Shown in pieces: positions 22,953 through 31,107 of a stretch of 37,980 bases of DNA. Under the pieces are notes generated by a model, which was not told the origin of the DNA, made no database searches, and saw nothing but the letters and a program-made list of their open reading frames with translations. The stretch comes from Streptomyces albus subsp. chlorinus (lineage in GTDB: Bacteria > Actinomycetota > Actinomycetes > Streptomycetales > Streptomycetaceae): contig NZ_VJOK01000001.1 of NCBI RefSeq assembly GCF_013302895.1, positions 4,750,350 through 4,788,329 on the forward strand, given 5' to 3'. The stretch's first letter is position 1; the number at the start of each line of letters is the position of its first letter. The position numbers and the translations under genes were made by a program.

Positions 22953-23615
22953 TTGCCCGTACCGCACAACATCGACCACGAACGCGAGCTGTGGGACGCC
23001 TTCGCCCGCAGCACAGCAAGCCAGGTGGAAGAGGCAGAGCCGTCATTCCGCTGGACCCAGTACGCGGACCACGGCCCCGGCCCCGAACTCCTCGGCGAAC
23101 CCGCCACCGCCCTGGAGATCGGCTACGGCACCGGCCGGCATCTGGCCTACCTCGCCCAACAGGGTGTCAAGATGACGGGCGTTGATCTCTCACCCGTCGG
23201 CGTAGAGCAGACGAGACAGCGTTGGGGTCCCCTCGGCGTCCGCCTGTACTGCGCGGAAGTCCTGGACTTCCTGACCGACCACGCAGAGACGTACGACGCC
23301 GTTTACTCGATCTTCGGAGCCGCCTGGTTCACCGACCCGGCCAGACTGTTCCCCCTGGTCCGAAAGAGCCTCAACCCCGGCGGAGTCTTCGTCTTCACCC
23401 AGCCCCCAGCCATCCCCGGCGCCTACGGCCCCCAGGGCATGTACAAAGGCGGCTTCGCCGGTAAGGCCATGTTCACCTACCGGTACAGCTACACGCCCGG
23501 CACATGGCGGGCCAAGCTGCGGGACGCGGGTTTCGCGGGCGCCGTGGTCCGCGTGCTCGCCGCTCCCCAGCCGGACCACATCGGAACTCTGATCGCTACC
23601 GCAACGGCCCCGTGA
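22953..23615 (+). CDS. Class I SAM-dependent methyltransferase
   Basis: 220 aa. Motif I ALEIGYGTGRHLAYLAQQG (about residues 50-68) binds SAM, the acidic loop is TGVDLSPVGVEQTR, and the post-motif LNPGGVFVFTQPP is typical of Methyltransf_11/25 folds. Substrate unknown. The start is TTG with AAGGA 6 nt upstream. It follows the His/Cys protein after 91 nt in the same direction, and such pairs recur in Streptomyces as I remember. An N- or O-methyltransferase acting on a small molecule or on the partner protein is possible. Confidence 0.85.
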   Translation: MPVPHNIDHERELWDAFARSTASQVEEAEPSFRWTQYADHGPGPELLGEPATALEIGYGTGRHLAYLAQQGVKMTGVDLSPVGVEQTRQRWGPLGVRLYCAEVLDFLTDHAETYDAVYSIFGAAWFTDPARLFPLVRKSLNPGGVFVFTQPPAIPGAYGPQGMYKGGFAGKAMFTYRYSYTPGTWRAKLRDAGFAGAVVRVLAAPQPDHIGTLIATATAP

Positions 23616-23742
23616 GCACCCTTCACGACAGCGCCTGAAGTTCGCGAGCCGCCCCCGCTCCCCGTCCGTGCGCAGCCCCCGTGGCGTGCGGGCGGGGTCT
23701 TGCTTCGCCCCAGCACCCACCAAACCGGGTGACAAGGACCGC

Positions 23743-24095
23743 GTGCTGGAGATCACGCGAGAGAGGTTCGAAGCACTGGTGTCCGAGGCGCTGGACACCA
23801 TCCGCCGGAGCTGACGCGGATCATGGACCACGTCGCCGTGTTCGTGGAGGACGAGCCTCCAGCCGAGGACCCGGAGCTACTGGGGCTGTACGAGGGGACC
23901 CCGCTCATGGAACGTGGCGAGTGGTACGCGGACGTACTGCCCGACCGCATCACGATCTACGTGGGGCCCGCCCTCCGCAGGTGCCAGGACCGGGACGAAG
24001 TGGTTCACGAGGTCGCCACGACAGTCGTGCAGGAGGTGGCGCACCACTTCGGCATCGACGATGAACGGCTCCATGCGCTGGGCTGGGGCTCATAA
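23743..24095 (+). pseudogene. Metallopeptidase (PF06262-type) pseudogene
   Basis: The GTG at 23743 begins MLEITRERFEALVSEALDTI, which is the exact family N-terminus, but the frame then stops at TGA 23812-23814. The expected continuation (PPELTRIMDHVAVFVEDEPP) is found one base out of frame and is open to 24095. The family reads TIPPELTR at the junction, so one C has been lost near 23802 (ATCCGCCG where ATCCCGCCG is expected). The zinc motif is also altered: VVQEVAHHFG replaces the usual VVHEIAHHFG, removing the first His ligand of HExxH. Two independent lesions argue for real decay, not only a sequencing slip. An internal ATG at 23823 could still make a 90-aa remnant. Confidence 0.8.
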
Positions 24096-24458
24096 CAAGC
24101 CCTGCGGCGTCACCCGATCAGACGGTAGCCACCCCGAGAGGTGTACGGCGAGTTATCGTGCATGCCGGAAATCTCCACCGCGTACCCCTCTCCGGGCATC
24201 GGGCCGTCCGATGCCTCTTTCCCCTTGCCGTCCCCTGCCATGGCTACTCCCCCCTGGGCTCGTCCGGCACTGCCACGGCGCCCGTTCCGACGGCGGTATG
24301 CGCGCGACCATCTGGGCATGCACGCGATCACGCAGCGACACTCCTGCCGCTTTCGTTCCGTCACCGCGCGAACACCAACAGGTATGTTCGCACATCAGTC
24401 CCATCGGGGCGGGTGGTCTCCGGCGACATCGGCCGGGCGGGCGGGCGTTGGCCCCGGG
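24096..24458. other. 363-nt gap between pseudogene and NRPS 3' end
   Basis: I see no gene. An inverted repeat GCGAACA (24368-24374) / TGTTCGC (24385-24391) with a 10-nt spacer is the main structure. It resembles but is not a LexA box (the spacing is too long) and may be a weak terminator for the minus-strand NRPS. The composition switches back to very high GC at about 24.4 kb, marking the island's right edge. Confidence 0.45.
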
Positions 24459-27400
24459 TCATGGGGTGGCGTCATGGCGAGGCGCCAGATGGGGCGTCAG
24501 GGTCCGGCCGATCGTGGCCATCGCCGTGGGGCTGCCCAGTTGGCCGTGGGTGCAGGGGATGTCGTGGACGTCCAGGGGGCCGGTCAGGTACGGGGCCCAC
24601 GCCTCGGGGGCGGGGGACGGGGTGGGGCCGGGGAGGGTGGCGCGGAAGTAGAGGGCGGGGCCGCGGTAGAGGGGCGGGGTGTAGGTCGGCAGCAGGCCGG
24701 CGTAGTGGGTCAGCATGCGGGCGACAGCCGTCAGCTGGGTGTCGTCGACCCTGCCGGCGCCGAGGGCTTCGGCCACGAGGCGGCGTACGAGGCCGGGGTC
24801 CGTGCCGGTGAGGCGGAACGCGGGGTCGATGGGGGCGGCGTCCAGGAGGACGAGCAGGTCCACCTCCTCGCCGTCCGCCTGGAGGTGGGCCGCCGTCGCG
24901 TGGGCGAGCGCGCCGCCCAGGGACCAGCCCAGGAGCCGGTAGGGGCCGTGCGGCTGGACCGCGCGGATGTGGGCGGCGTACGCCGCGATCAGCTCGGGGA
25001 AGGTGGTGGCGAGCCGGTCCGCGGGGCGCAGGCCCTGCGCCTGGAGGGCGTGGACGGGGACGGTGTCGGGCAGGTGCGGCGGGAGGGTGGCGTAGCACCA
25101 GCCGAGGCCGCCCGACGGGTGGACGCAGAAGAGGGGCCGGTCCTTCCCGCTCTCGCGGAGGGGGAGCAGCATGCCGAAGGCGTGCTCGTCCGGGGCGGTG
25201 CGGGGGCCGGCCACGGCGGTGCCGAGGTGCTTCGCCAACTGGCCCGGCGTGGGGGCCTGGTAGAGCGCACCGAGGGTGAGGTCGGCGTCCAGCGCGGTGC
25301 GCAGGCGGGCCAGCAGGCGGGTGGCGGCCATCGAGTCGCCGCCCAGGGCGAAGAAGTCGTCGTCGGGCCCGACCCGGGAGGCTCCCAGCACCTCGGAGAA
25401 GAGCCGGCACAGGGTGCGCTCGCAGGGGGTGCGGGCCTCGCGCCGTGCGGCGGGCCCGTCCGTCTCGGGAGCGGTCCGCGCGGGGAGCGCGGCGCGGTCC
25501 AGCTTGCCCTGGGGCGTCAGCGGCAGCGCCTCGTGGGGGACGTAGACGGCGGGCACCATCGCCGCGGGCAGCCGGGTGGCCGCCCACGAGCGGAGTTCGG
25601 CGGGGTCCCAGGCGCGGCGGGGGCGCCGGCCGTCCCCGTGGGCGCGCGGCGCCGGCACGATGTGCGCGGCCAGGTGGAGCGGCCCTTCCGGTGAGCCGGT
25701 GCGCTGTGCGGCGACGGCCACCTGGGCGACCCCGGGATGTGCGGCCAGGACGGCTTCCACCTCGCTCGGTTCGATGCGCACGCCGCGCACCTTGAGCTGC
25801 GCGTCGGTACGGCCCAGGTACTCCAGCAGCCCGTCGCGGGTCCACCGGACGAGGTCGCCGGTGCGGTACATCCGCGCGCCGGGCCGCGCCGCGAACGGGT
25901 CGGCCGGGAACCGTTCGGCGGTCGGTCCGGGTGCGCCGAGGTAGCCGCGCGCCACCTGAGCGCCGCCCAGGTGGAGTTCGCCGCTCGCCCCGGGCGGGAC
26001 GAGGCGCCCGCACCGGTCCAGCACGTAGGCGCGCACGTTGTGCTGGGGCCGCCCGATGACGGGGCGGTCCCCCTGCTCGTCCAGCCGGCACCAGACGGCG
26101 TCGACGGCGCACTCGGTGGGGCCGTAGTAGTTGAGGACGGTGGTGGCGGGCAGCTCCCGCAGCCGCCGCCACAGCTGGGCGTCCAGCGCCTCCCCGCCGA
26201 CCATGAGGGTGCCGGGGTGGTGCCGGCCCGGGGCGAACAGGCCGGCGTCCAGCAGGTGCCGCAGATAGGAGGGGGTCAGGTCGAGGAAGTCGATGCGCCG
26301 CCGGGCCACGCGGGCGACGAGGGCTGCCGCGTCGTGCCGTACGGCGTCCTCGATCAGGTGCACCTCGTGGCCGTCGGCCAGGAACAGCCACGCCTCCCAC
26401 GAGGTGTCGAACAGGAACGAGGCCGTCAGCGCGGCCCGCAGCCGGCGCCGCCCGGCCGCGCGTGCCGCGGGGGAGAGGAGGGCGGCGACGTGGTCGTGGA
26501 AGAGGTTGGCGAGCTGCCGGTGTTCGACGACGACGCCCTTGGGGCGGCCGGTGGTGCCGGAGGTGAAGGCCACGTACGCCGCGTCGTCCGGGCGCAGCGG
26601 GCGTGGCAGATCGCGGGGGAGCGGGTCGCCCGCGGGCTGCCGGTCCAGTTCGCGCACGGTCCCGGGGGCGTCGGTCACCAGGATGTCCCAGTTCCCCGCG
26701 GGCAGCGCGCCGGCGGTCTGCCGTGTCGCCAGCACGCACAGGGGTGCGGCGTCGGCGAGCATCATCCCCGTCCGCTCCGGCGGATGCCCGGCCTCCAGCG
26801 GCAGGCAGGCGGCGCCGCTCTTGAGGACGGCCAGCAGCGCGACGGCGTACGCCTCGGTGCGGGGCAGCGCGAGGGCGACCGTCGCACCGGGGCCGGCGCC
26901 CCGCGCGAGCAGCAGGTGGGCGAGCCGGTTGGCCCGCGCGTTGAGCTTCCCCCGGGACAGCCGCACCCCGGTCGGCCCGCCGCCCCCCGGCGTCCCCGCG
27001 CCGCGCCCTCCGTGCGCACCGCGCCCCCCGTGCGCGCCGTCCGCGCCGTTGTCCGGGCCCGCGTCCGCGCCGTTGTCCGGGGCCGCGTCCGCGTCCTCGT
27101 CCGGCCCGCACACCAGTGCCACGGCGTCCGGCTCCGCGCGCACGCGCTGCTCGAACAGCGCGTGCAACGGGGTGGGGGGCACGGCGAGTTCGGGGCCGCG
27201 GCCCCAGGCGAGGACCTGGGCGCGTTCGGCCGGTGTCGCCAGGTCGATCCCGTCCAGACGGTGGGTGGCCTCCGCGGTGGCGAGGGTACGCAGCAGGGCG
27301 AGGAAGCGGCGGTGGTGGGCGGCGACGTCCTCGGCGGGGTGAGCGGCGGGATCGGCCTGGAAGTCGATGCGCAGGGAGCCGTCGTGGGTGCGGTCGTAGA

Positions 27401-28574
27401 CGTTGACGGCCATGCCGGTGACGGGGCCGTTGGACAGGTTGTGCAGGACGGCCGGGTGCCGGCCGAAGGCGACCTTCGGGTCGTGGGTCATCACGTTGAT
27501 GCCCCACTCGGCCGTGCCGCCGGCCGGTCCGGGCGCGGCCTTGAGGTTCCGGCGCAGGTACCAGTACGGGTAGCGCTGGTGCCGCAGCAGCCCCTTGGCC
27601 TGCGCGGCGGTGCGCCGCAGCAGTTCGCCCACGGTGCCCCGCGCGGGCGCCGCCACCCGCAGCGGCAGCACGTTCGCCAGCATGCACGGCACGTCGCGGG
27701 TGGCGCCGCCGCGCCCGGTGACCGTCACGTCGAGGACGACGCCGTCCGCGTCGTGGTCGAGGCCGCCGAGCCGGTGGACGTAGAGGGCGAGCGCCGCCAT
27801 GGCCGCGGTCGCCAGCCCGGTGCGGGCGCCGCGGGCCAGGGTGCGCAGGCCCAGCGCCGCCTCGGGGTCCAGGTGCCCGGTCTCCCGTACGAACCGGCGC
27901 GCCGGGCGCGGCCAGTGCGGGGAGGAGGGCGCCGTTCCCCAGGTGGCGAGCTGGTCGGCCCAGTAGGCGCGGTCGCGTTCCGCGCGCGCCGAGCGGTGGT
28001 ACCCGGCCTCGTCGTCCAGTGCCCGCGCGAGCGGGGCGAGCCCCGGGCCGGGGACGGGCTCTCCCGCCTCCAGCGCGGTGTAGATCCGGGCGAGCCGCGG
28101 CAGGAACAGCGTCATGGCGTAGCCGTCCATGGCGATGTGGTGGATGGCCAGGTAGAGCAGGTACCGCGCGTCGCCGGTGCGCAGGACCGCGAAGCTGAAC
28201 AGCCGTGAGCGGCGCGGGTCCACCGGCCGGTCCAGGTCCTTCCACATCCAGGCGTGGGCCGCCGCCTCGGGGTCGGCCTCACCGCGCAGGTCCACCAGCG
28301 GCAGCGGCCAGTCCTCGCACGGCTCGACGACCTGCCGCACCTGTTCCTCGCCGTCGGCGTCCGTGGTGGTGACGAAGCGCACGCGCAGCGCCTCCGTCTC
28401 GGCGACGGTGCGCCGCAGGGCCTGCTCCAGGAGTCCGACGTCCACCGGTCCCTGGATCTCGACCGCCTCGGCGGCCCGGTAACACGGGTTGTCCGGATCC
28501 AGCTGCTGCGCGAACCACATGCCCGTCTGCGCCGCCGTCAACGGCAGCCCTTCTCCGCTGCCGACCTGTCCCAT
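24459..28574 (-). CDS. Single-module NRPS, C-A-T-TE (EntF-like architecture)
   Basis: 1371 aa. The C domain has active HHIAMDG at 145-151. The A domain has FTSGTTGRPKG near 670, NYYGPTE near 815, YRTGDLVRW and PQGKLDRAAL. The carrier domain has FALGGDSMAA near 1078 and a type I thioesterase follows (GWSLGG near 1217, catalytic-His region CTHGQL near 1341). Reading the Stachelhaus pocket by eye gives about D-T-E-D-M-G-Y-V-D-K; the acidic 239/278/331 positions suggest a basic amino acid (Lys, beta-Lys or Arg). A repeat-derived Asp/Gly/His-rich insert precedes A2. There is no upstream loading module or MbtH gene nearby, so the acyl donor must come from elsewhere. The ATG at 28574 has GGGAG 9 nt upstream. 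Confidence 0.9.
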   Translation of the reverse strand: MGQVGSGEGLPLTAAQTGMWFAQQLDPDNPCYRAAEAVEIQGPVDVGLLEQALRRTVAETEALRVRFVTTTDADGEEQVRQVVEPCEDWPLPLVDLRGEADPEAAAHAWMWKDLDRPVDPRRSRLFSFAVLRTGDARYLLYLAIHHIAMDGYAMTLFLPRLARIYTALEAGEPVPGPGLAPLARALDDEAGYHRSARAERDRAYWADQLATWGTAPSSPHWPRPARRFVRETGHLDPEAALGLRTLARGARTGLATAAMAALALYVHRLGGLDHDADGVVLDVTVTGRGGATRDVPCMLANVLPLRVAAPARGTVGELLRRTAAQAKGLLRHQRYPYWYLRRNLKAAPGPAGGTAEWGINVMTHDPKVAFGRHPAVLHNLSNGPVTGMAVNVYDRTHDGSLRIDFQADPAAHPAEDVAAHHRRFLALLRTLATAEATHRLDGIDLATPAERAQVLAWGRGPELAVPPTPLHALFEQRVRAEPDAVALVCGPDEDADAAPDNGADAGPDNGADGAHGGRGAHGGRGAGTPGGGGPTGVRLSRGKLNARANRLAHLLLARGAGPGATVALALPRTEAYAVALLAVLKSGAACLPLEAGHPPERTGMMLADAAPLCVLATRQTAGALPAGNWDILVTDAPGTVRELDRQPAGDPLPRDLPRPLRPDDAAYVAFTSGTTGRPKGVVVEHRQLANLFHDHVAALLSPAARAAGRRRLRAALTASFLFDTSWEAWLFLADGHEVHLIEDAVRHDAAALVARVARRRIDFLDLTPSYLRHLLDAGLFAPGRHHPGTLMVGGEALDAQLWRRLRELPATTVLNYYGPTECAVDAVWCRLDEQGDRPVIGRPQHNVRAYVLDRCGRLVPPGASGELHLGGAQVARGYLGAPGPTAERFPADPFAARPGARMYRTGDLVRWTRDGLLEYLGRTDAQLKVRGVRIEPSEVEAVLAAHPGVAQVAVAAQRTGSPEGPLHLAAHIVPAPRAHGDGRRPRRAWDPAELRSWAATRLPAAMVPAVYVPHEALPLTPQGKLDRAALPARTAPETDGPAARREARTPCERTLCRLFSEVLGASRVGPDDDFFALGGDSMAATRLLARLRTALDADLTLGALYQAPTPGQLAKHLGTAVAGPRTAPDEHAFGMLLPLRESGKDRPLFCVHPSGGLGWCYATLPPHLPDTVPVHALQAQGLRPADRLATTFPELIAAYAAHIRAVQPHGPYRLLGWSLGGALAHATAAHLQADGEEVDLLVLLDAAPIDPAFRLTGTDPGLVRRLVAEALGAGRVDDTQLTAVARMLTHYAGLLPTYTPPLYRGPALYFRATLPGPTPSPAPEAWAPYLTGPLDVHDIPCTHGQLGSPTAMATIGRTLTPHLAPRHDATP

Positions 28575-28634
28575 CGAAACCAGCTCCCGATCGCTCCCAC
28601 ACGTCCGGGAGAACAACGAGAGGGGGCGGGCAGA

Positions 28635-28674
28635 GGGCACCGCCTGTGTGGTCAACCCAGGTCAGGCGGTGCCC
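28635..28674 (-). terminator. 12-bp stem hairpin between MFS and NRPS genes
   Basis: GGGCACCGCCTG (28635-28646) and CAGGCGGTGCCC (28663-28674) pair perfectly around a 16-nt loop. It starts 42 nt past the MFS stop and lies 61 nt before the NRPS start, so it probably insulates the NRPS from exporter transcription. No U-tract is present. Confidence 0.75.
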
Positions 28675-28715
28675 TGTTGCCGGTGCCGGGCGCGAGAGGC
28701 CAGGGGAGGCGGCCC

Positions 28716-30014
28716 TCACGCGCGGGCGAGCACCACCGCGCGCCGGGTCGCGTACAGCGTGATCCCGCCCGCCAGCACCATGGCGCCCAGCCCCAGCGCG
28801 ACGGTGGCGGCCCACCCGCCGGCGGCGAACGCGGCGGCACCCAGCGCGCCGCCGAGCGAACTGCCCACGTAATAGGACATCTGGTACAGGGCGGAGGCCT
28901 GGGCGGCGCCGTGGGACGCGGTGCGGCTCACCGAGCCGGAGGCCACCGCGTGCCCGGCGAAGAAGCCCGCGGTGATCAGGACGAGTCCCACGACCACGGC
29001 CGCCAGGTTGTCGGCGAGGCTCACCAGCAGTCCGGCCGACGCGGTGCCGATGCCCAGGTAGAGCGTTCCGCGCCGGCCCAGCCGGGCGTTGAGCCGTCCC
29101 GCCGTCGCGGAGGCGGCCGTGCCCACCAGGTAGATGACGAAGACGGAGCCGACCAGGCCCTGGGAGAGCCCGAAGGGCGCGGCGACCAGCCGGTAGCCGA
29201 TGACGGTGTAGACGGCGCCGAAGACCACCATGAACAGCAGTCCGATCGCGTACAGCCGCAGCAGCAGCGGATTGCCCAGGTGGGCGCGGACGGTGGCGGC
29301 GACGCGCCGGGGGTGGAGCGGGACGGGGGTGAAGTGGCGGGCCGGCGGCACCAGGAGCCGGAAGGCGACCGCGCACAGCAGCGAGGTGACGGCGACGGCG
29401 CCCAGTCCGGCCCGCCAGCCCCACGCCTCGGTCACCCAGCCGGTGAGGATGCGCCCGCTCATGCCGCCCACGCTGTTGCCCGCCACGAACAGTCCGACGG
29501 CGCCCACCAGGTGCCTGGCCCGCACCTCGTCGGACAGGAACGCCATCGCGGAGGCGGGCACCCCGGCCACGGCCGCGCCCTGGAGGGTCCGCAGCGCGAT
29601 CAGCACCGGCAGGCTCGGCGCGAAGGGCACGACGAGCGCGAGGGCGACGGCGACGGCCATGGAGGCGGTCAGCATCCGGCGCCGTCCGAACCGTTCGGAG
29701 AGCGCCGCCAGCGGCAGCACGGCGACGGCGAGCCCGATGGTGGCCCCGGAGACGGTCCAGCTGGCCTGGTCGGGGGCGGCGTGCAGGGCGCGGGAGATCT
29801 CGGGGAGGAGGGCCTGGGTGGAGTAGAGCAGGGCGAACGTCGACAGGCCGGCGGCGAACAGCGCCAGCCGCATCCGTCCGTGCCCGGGGTCGCCGGGGCT
29901 CAGCTTGGTGGCGTCGGGGTCGGCAGCCGAGGCGGGGTCGGCCGGCGAGGCGGGCGCAGGCTGCGAAGAGGCGTCCACCCCTCGGGTGGACGCCCCGGTA
30001 TCGAGGGCAGGCAT
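28716..30014 (-). CDS. MFS exporter (YnfM-like)
   Basis: 432 aa with about 12 hydrophobic segments after a polar Ala/Pro/Asp-rich tail of about 45 aa. The MFS loop 2-3 motif is ALSERFGRRRML (about 102-113). It resembles the YnfM/arabinose-efflux branch, with STQALLPEISRAL at TM1-2. Members export sugars or drugs. The divergent LysR gene is the usual partner of this family. An -18-spaced promoter (TTGGAC, TACGTT) ends 6 nt before the ATG, so the mRNA is probably leaderless. It could export the NRPS product encoded just downstream, but an independent exporter-regulator pair is equally likely. Confidence 0.88.
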   Translation of the reverse strand: MPALDTGASTRGVDASSQPAPASPADPASAADPDATKLSPGDPGHGRMRLALFAAGLSTFALLYSTQALLPEISRALHAAPDQASWTVSGATIGLAVAVLPLAALSERFGRRRMLTASMAVAVALALVVPFAPSLPVLIALRTLQGAAVAGVPASAMAFLSDEVRARHLVGAVGLFVAGNSVGGMSGRILTGWVTEAWGWRAGLGAVAVTSLLCAVAFRLLVPPARHFTPVPLHPRRVAATVRAHLGNPLLLRLYAIGLLFMVVFGAVYTVIGYRLVAAPFGLSQGLVGSVFVIYLVGTAASATAGRLNARLGRRGTLYLGIGTASAGLLVSLADNLAAVVVGLVLITAGFFAGHAVASGSVSRTASHGAAQASALYQMSYYVGSSLGGALGAAAFAAGGWAATVALGLGAMVLAGGITLYATRRAVVLARA

Positions 30015-30058
30015 ACCTCGAACGTACGACCCCCCTTTTCATCCGTCCAATGCATGGA
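30015..30058 (-). promoter_or_regulatory. MFS promoter with LysR-type operator
   Basis: Minus strand: -35 TTGGAC (30045-30050), 18-nt spacer, -10 TACGTT (30021-30026), then 6 nt to the ATG at 30014. A T-N11-A LysR box with TCCA-N5-TGGA symmetry (30046-30058) covers the -35, an arrangement expected for control by the divergent LysR product. Confidence 0.65.
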
Positions 30059-30117
30059 AGTGCGAGAATCGATCCGCTGGCGCATCACCGCAGATGAGCG
30101 ACCGCCGAGGGGGAGAA

Positions 30118-31107
30118 GTGTCACCGTCACGCAACACGAAAGACACCCGGGCCGCCTCCGCGCCCGGGGCCGCGTCCGCCGCGCTCTCCCTCACCCCGCT
30201 CCTCGCGCGGTTCGCGGCCGTCGCCCGCCACGAGCACGTCACCCGCGCCGCACAGGAGCTGGGCGTTCCGCAGTCCTCGCTGAGCCGCTCCCTCGCGCGG
30301 CTGGAGGAGGACCTGGGCGTCGCCCTCTTCGCCCGGCACGGCCGCACCCTGTCCCTCACGCCCGCGGGCCGCACCTTCCTGGCCTCCGCCGAGCGGGCGC
30401 TGGCCGCCGTCGAGCAGGCGGCCGAGGCGGTGCGGTCCGACGCCGACCCGGCCACCGGGAAGGTCGCCTTCGGCTTCCTGCACACCCTCGGCTGGGAGAC
30501 GGTCCCGGAACTGCTGCGCGCCTTCCGCGCCGACCATCCGCGCGTCCGCTTCGCGCTGGTGCAGAACTACGGTGAGGCCATGCTGGAGCGCCTCCGCGCC
30601 GGGGAGCTGGACCTGTGCCTCACCTCACCGGTGCCGGAGGCCCCGGACCTGGTCGCCCGGCGCCTGGACGAACAGCGGCTGCGGCTGGTCGTGCCCGACG
30701 ACCACCGCCTCGCCACGCGCAAGCGGGTCCGGCTGGCCGAGGCCGCGGGCGAGTCCTTCGTGACGCTGGAGCCCGGCTACGGCATGCGGCGCATCCTGGA
30801 CACGCTGTGCGCCGAGGCCGGCTTCACCCCCCGCATCGCCTTCGAGGGCGAGGAGGCCGAGACCATCCGCGGCCTGGTCGCCGCCGGACTCGGGGTCGCG
30901 CTGCTGCCGCCGCCCGTCTTCCCGCGGCCGGGCGTACGGGAGCTGACCGTCACCGCGCCGCGCGCCGTCCGCGAGATCGGGCTGGCCTGGCCGGCGGGGC
31001 GGCCCGACACCCCGCCGGTCGCCGCCTTCAAGAAGTTCCTGCTCGGCCGCAGGGGAAGGCTCCTGCGCGCCGAACCCGCCCATCCCGCACCGGAGGAGGT
31101 CCCATGA
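30118..31107 (+). CDS. LysR-family transcriptional regulator
   Basis: 329 aa. The winged HTH (about 20-80) includes FAAVARHEHVTRAAQELGVP and QSSLSRSLARLEEDLGVALF. The C-terminal effector domain (about 110-310) starts at GKVAFGFLHTLGW, with GELDLCLTSPV and VAAGLGVALLPPP. It very likely controls the divergent MFS exporter through the T-N11-A box at 30046-30058, in response to an unknown small molecule. The GTG at 30118 is chosen for the GGGGGAG just upstream; ATG 30094 would add 8 residues. Its stop overlaps the following methyltransferase ATG (ATGA), so both are co-expressed. Confidence 0.88.
   Translation: MSPSRNTKDTRAASAPGAASAALSLTPLLARFAAVARHEHVTRAAQELGVPQSSLSRSLARLEEDLGVALFARHGRTLSLTPAGRTFLASAERALAAVEQAAEAVRSDADPATGKVAFGFLHTLGWETVPELLRAFRADHPRVRFALVQNYGEAMLERLRAGELDLCLTSPVPEAPDLVARRLDEQRLRLVVPDDHRLATRKRVRLAEAAGESFVTLEPGYGMRRILDTLCAEAGFTPRIAFEGEEAETIRGLVAAGLGVALLPPPVFPRPGVRELTVTAPRAVREIGLAWPAGRPDTPPVAAFKKFLLGRRGRLLRAEPAHPAPEEVP

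Noticed and set aside
24368..24391. Possible LexA/SOS box (GAAC...GTTC)
   Set aside because: The half-sites are 12 nt apart, while the Streptomyces LexA site needs 4, and no SOS gene is adjacent.
24141..28208. Long plus-strand ORFs opposite the NRPS gene
   Set aside because: Composition artefacts of high GC3; translations are Arg/Gly/Ala/Val noise, while the minus strand has all NRPS motifs.
28635..28674. Riboswitch or T-box leader for the NRPS
   Set aside because: Only one simple stem is visible and no T-box or aptamer consensus; a terminator for the upstream MFS gene is the simpler reading.
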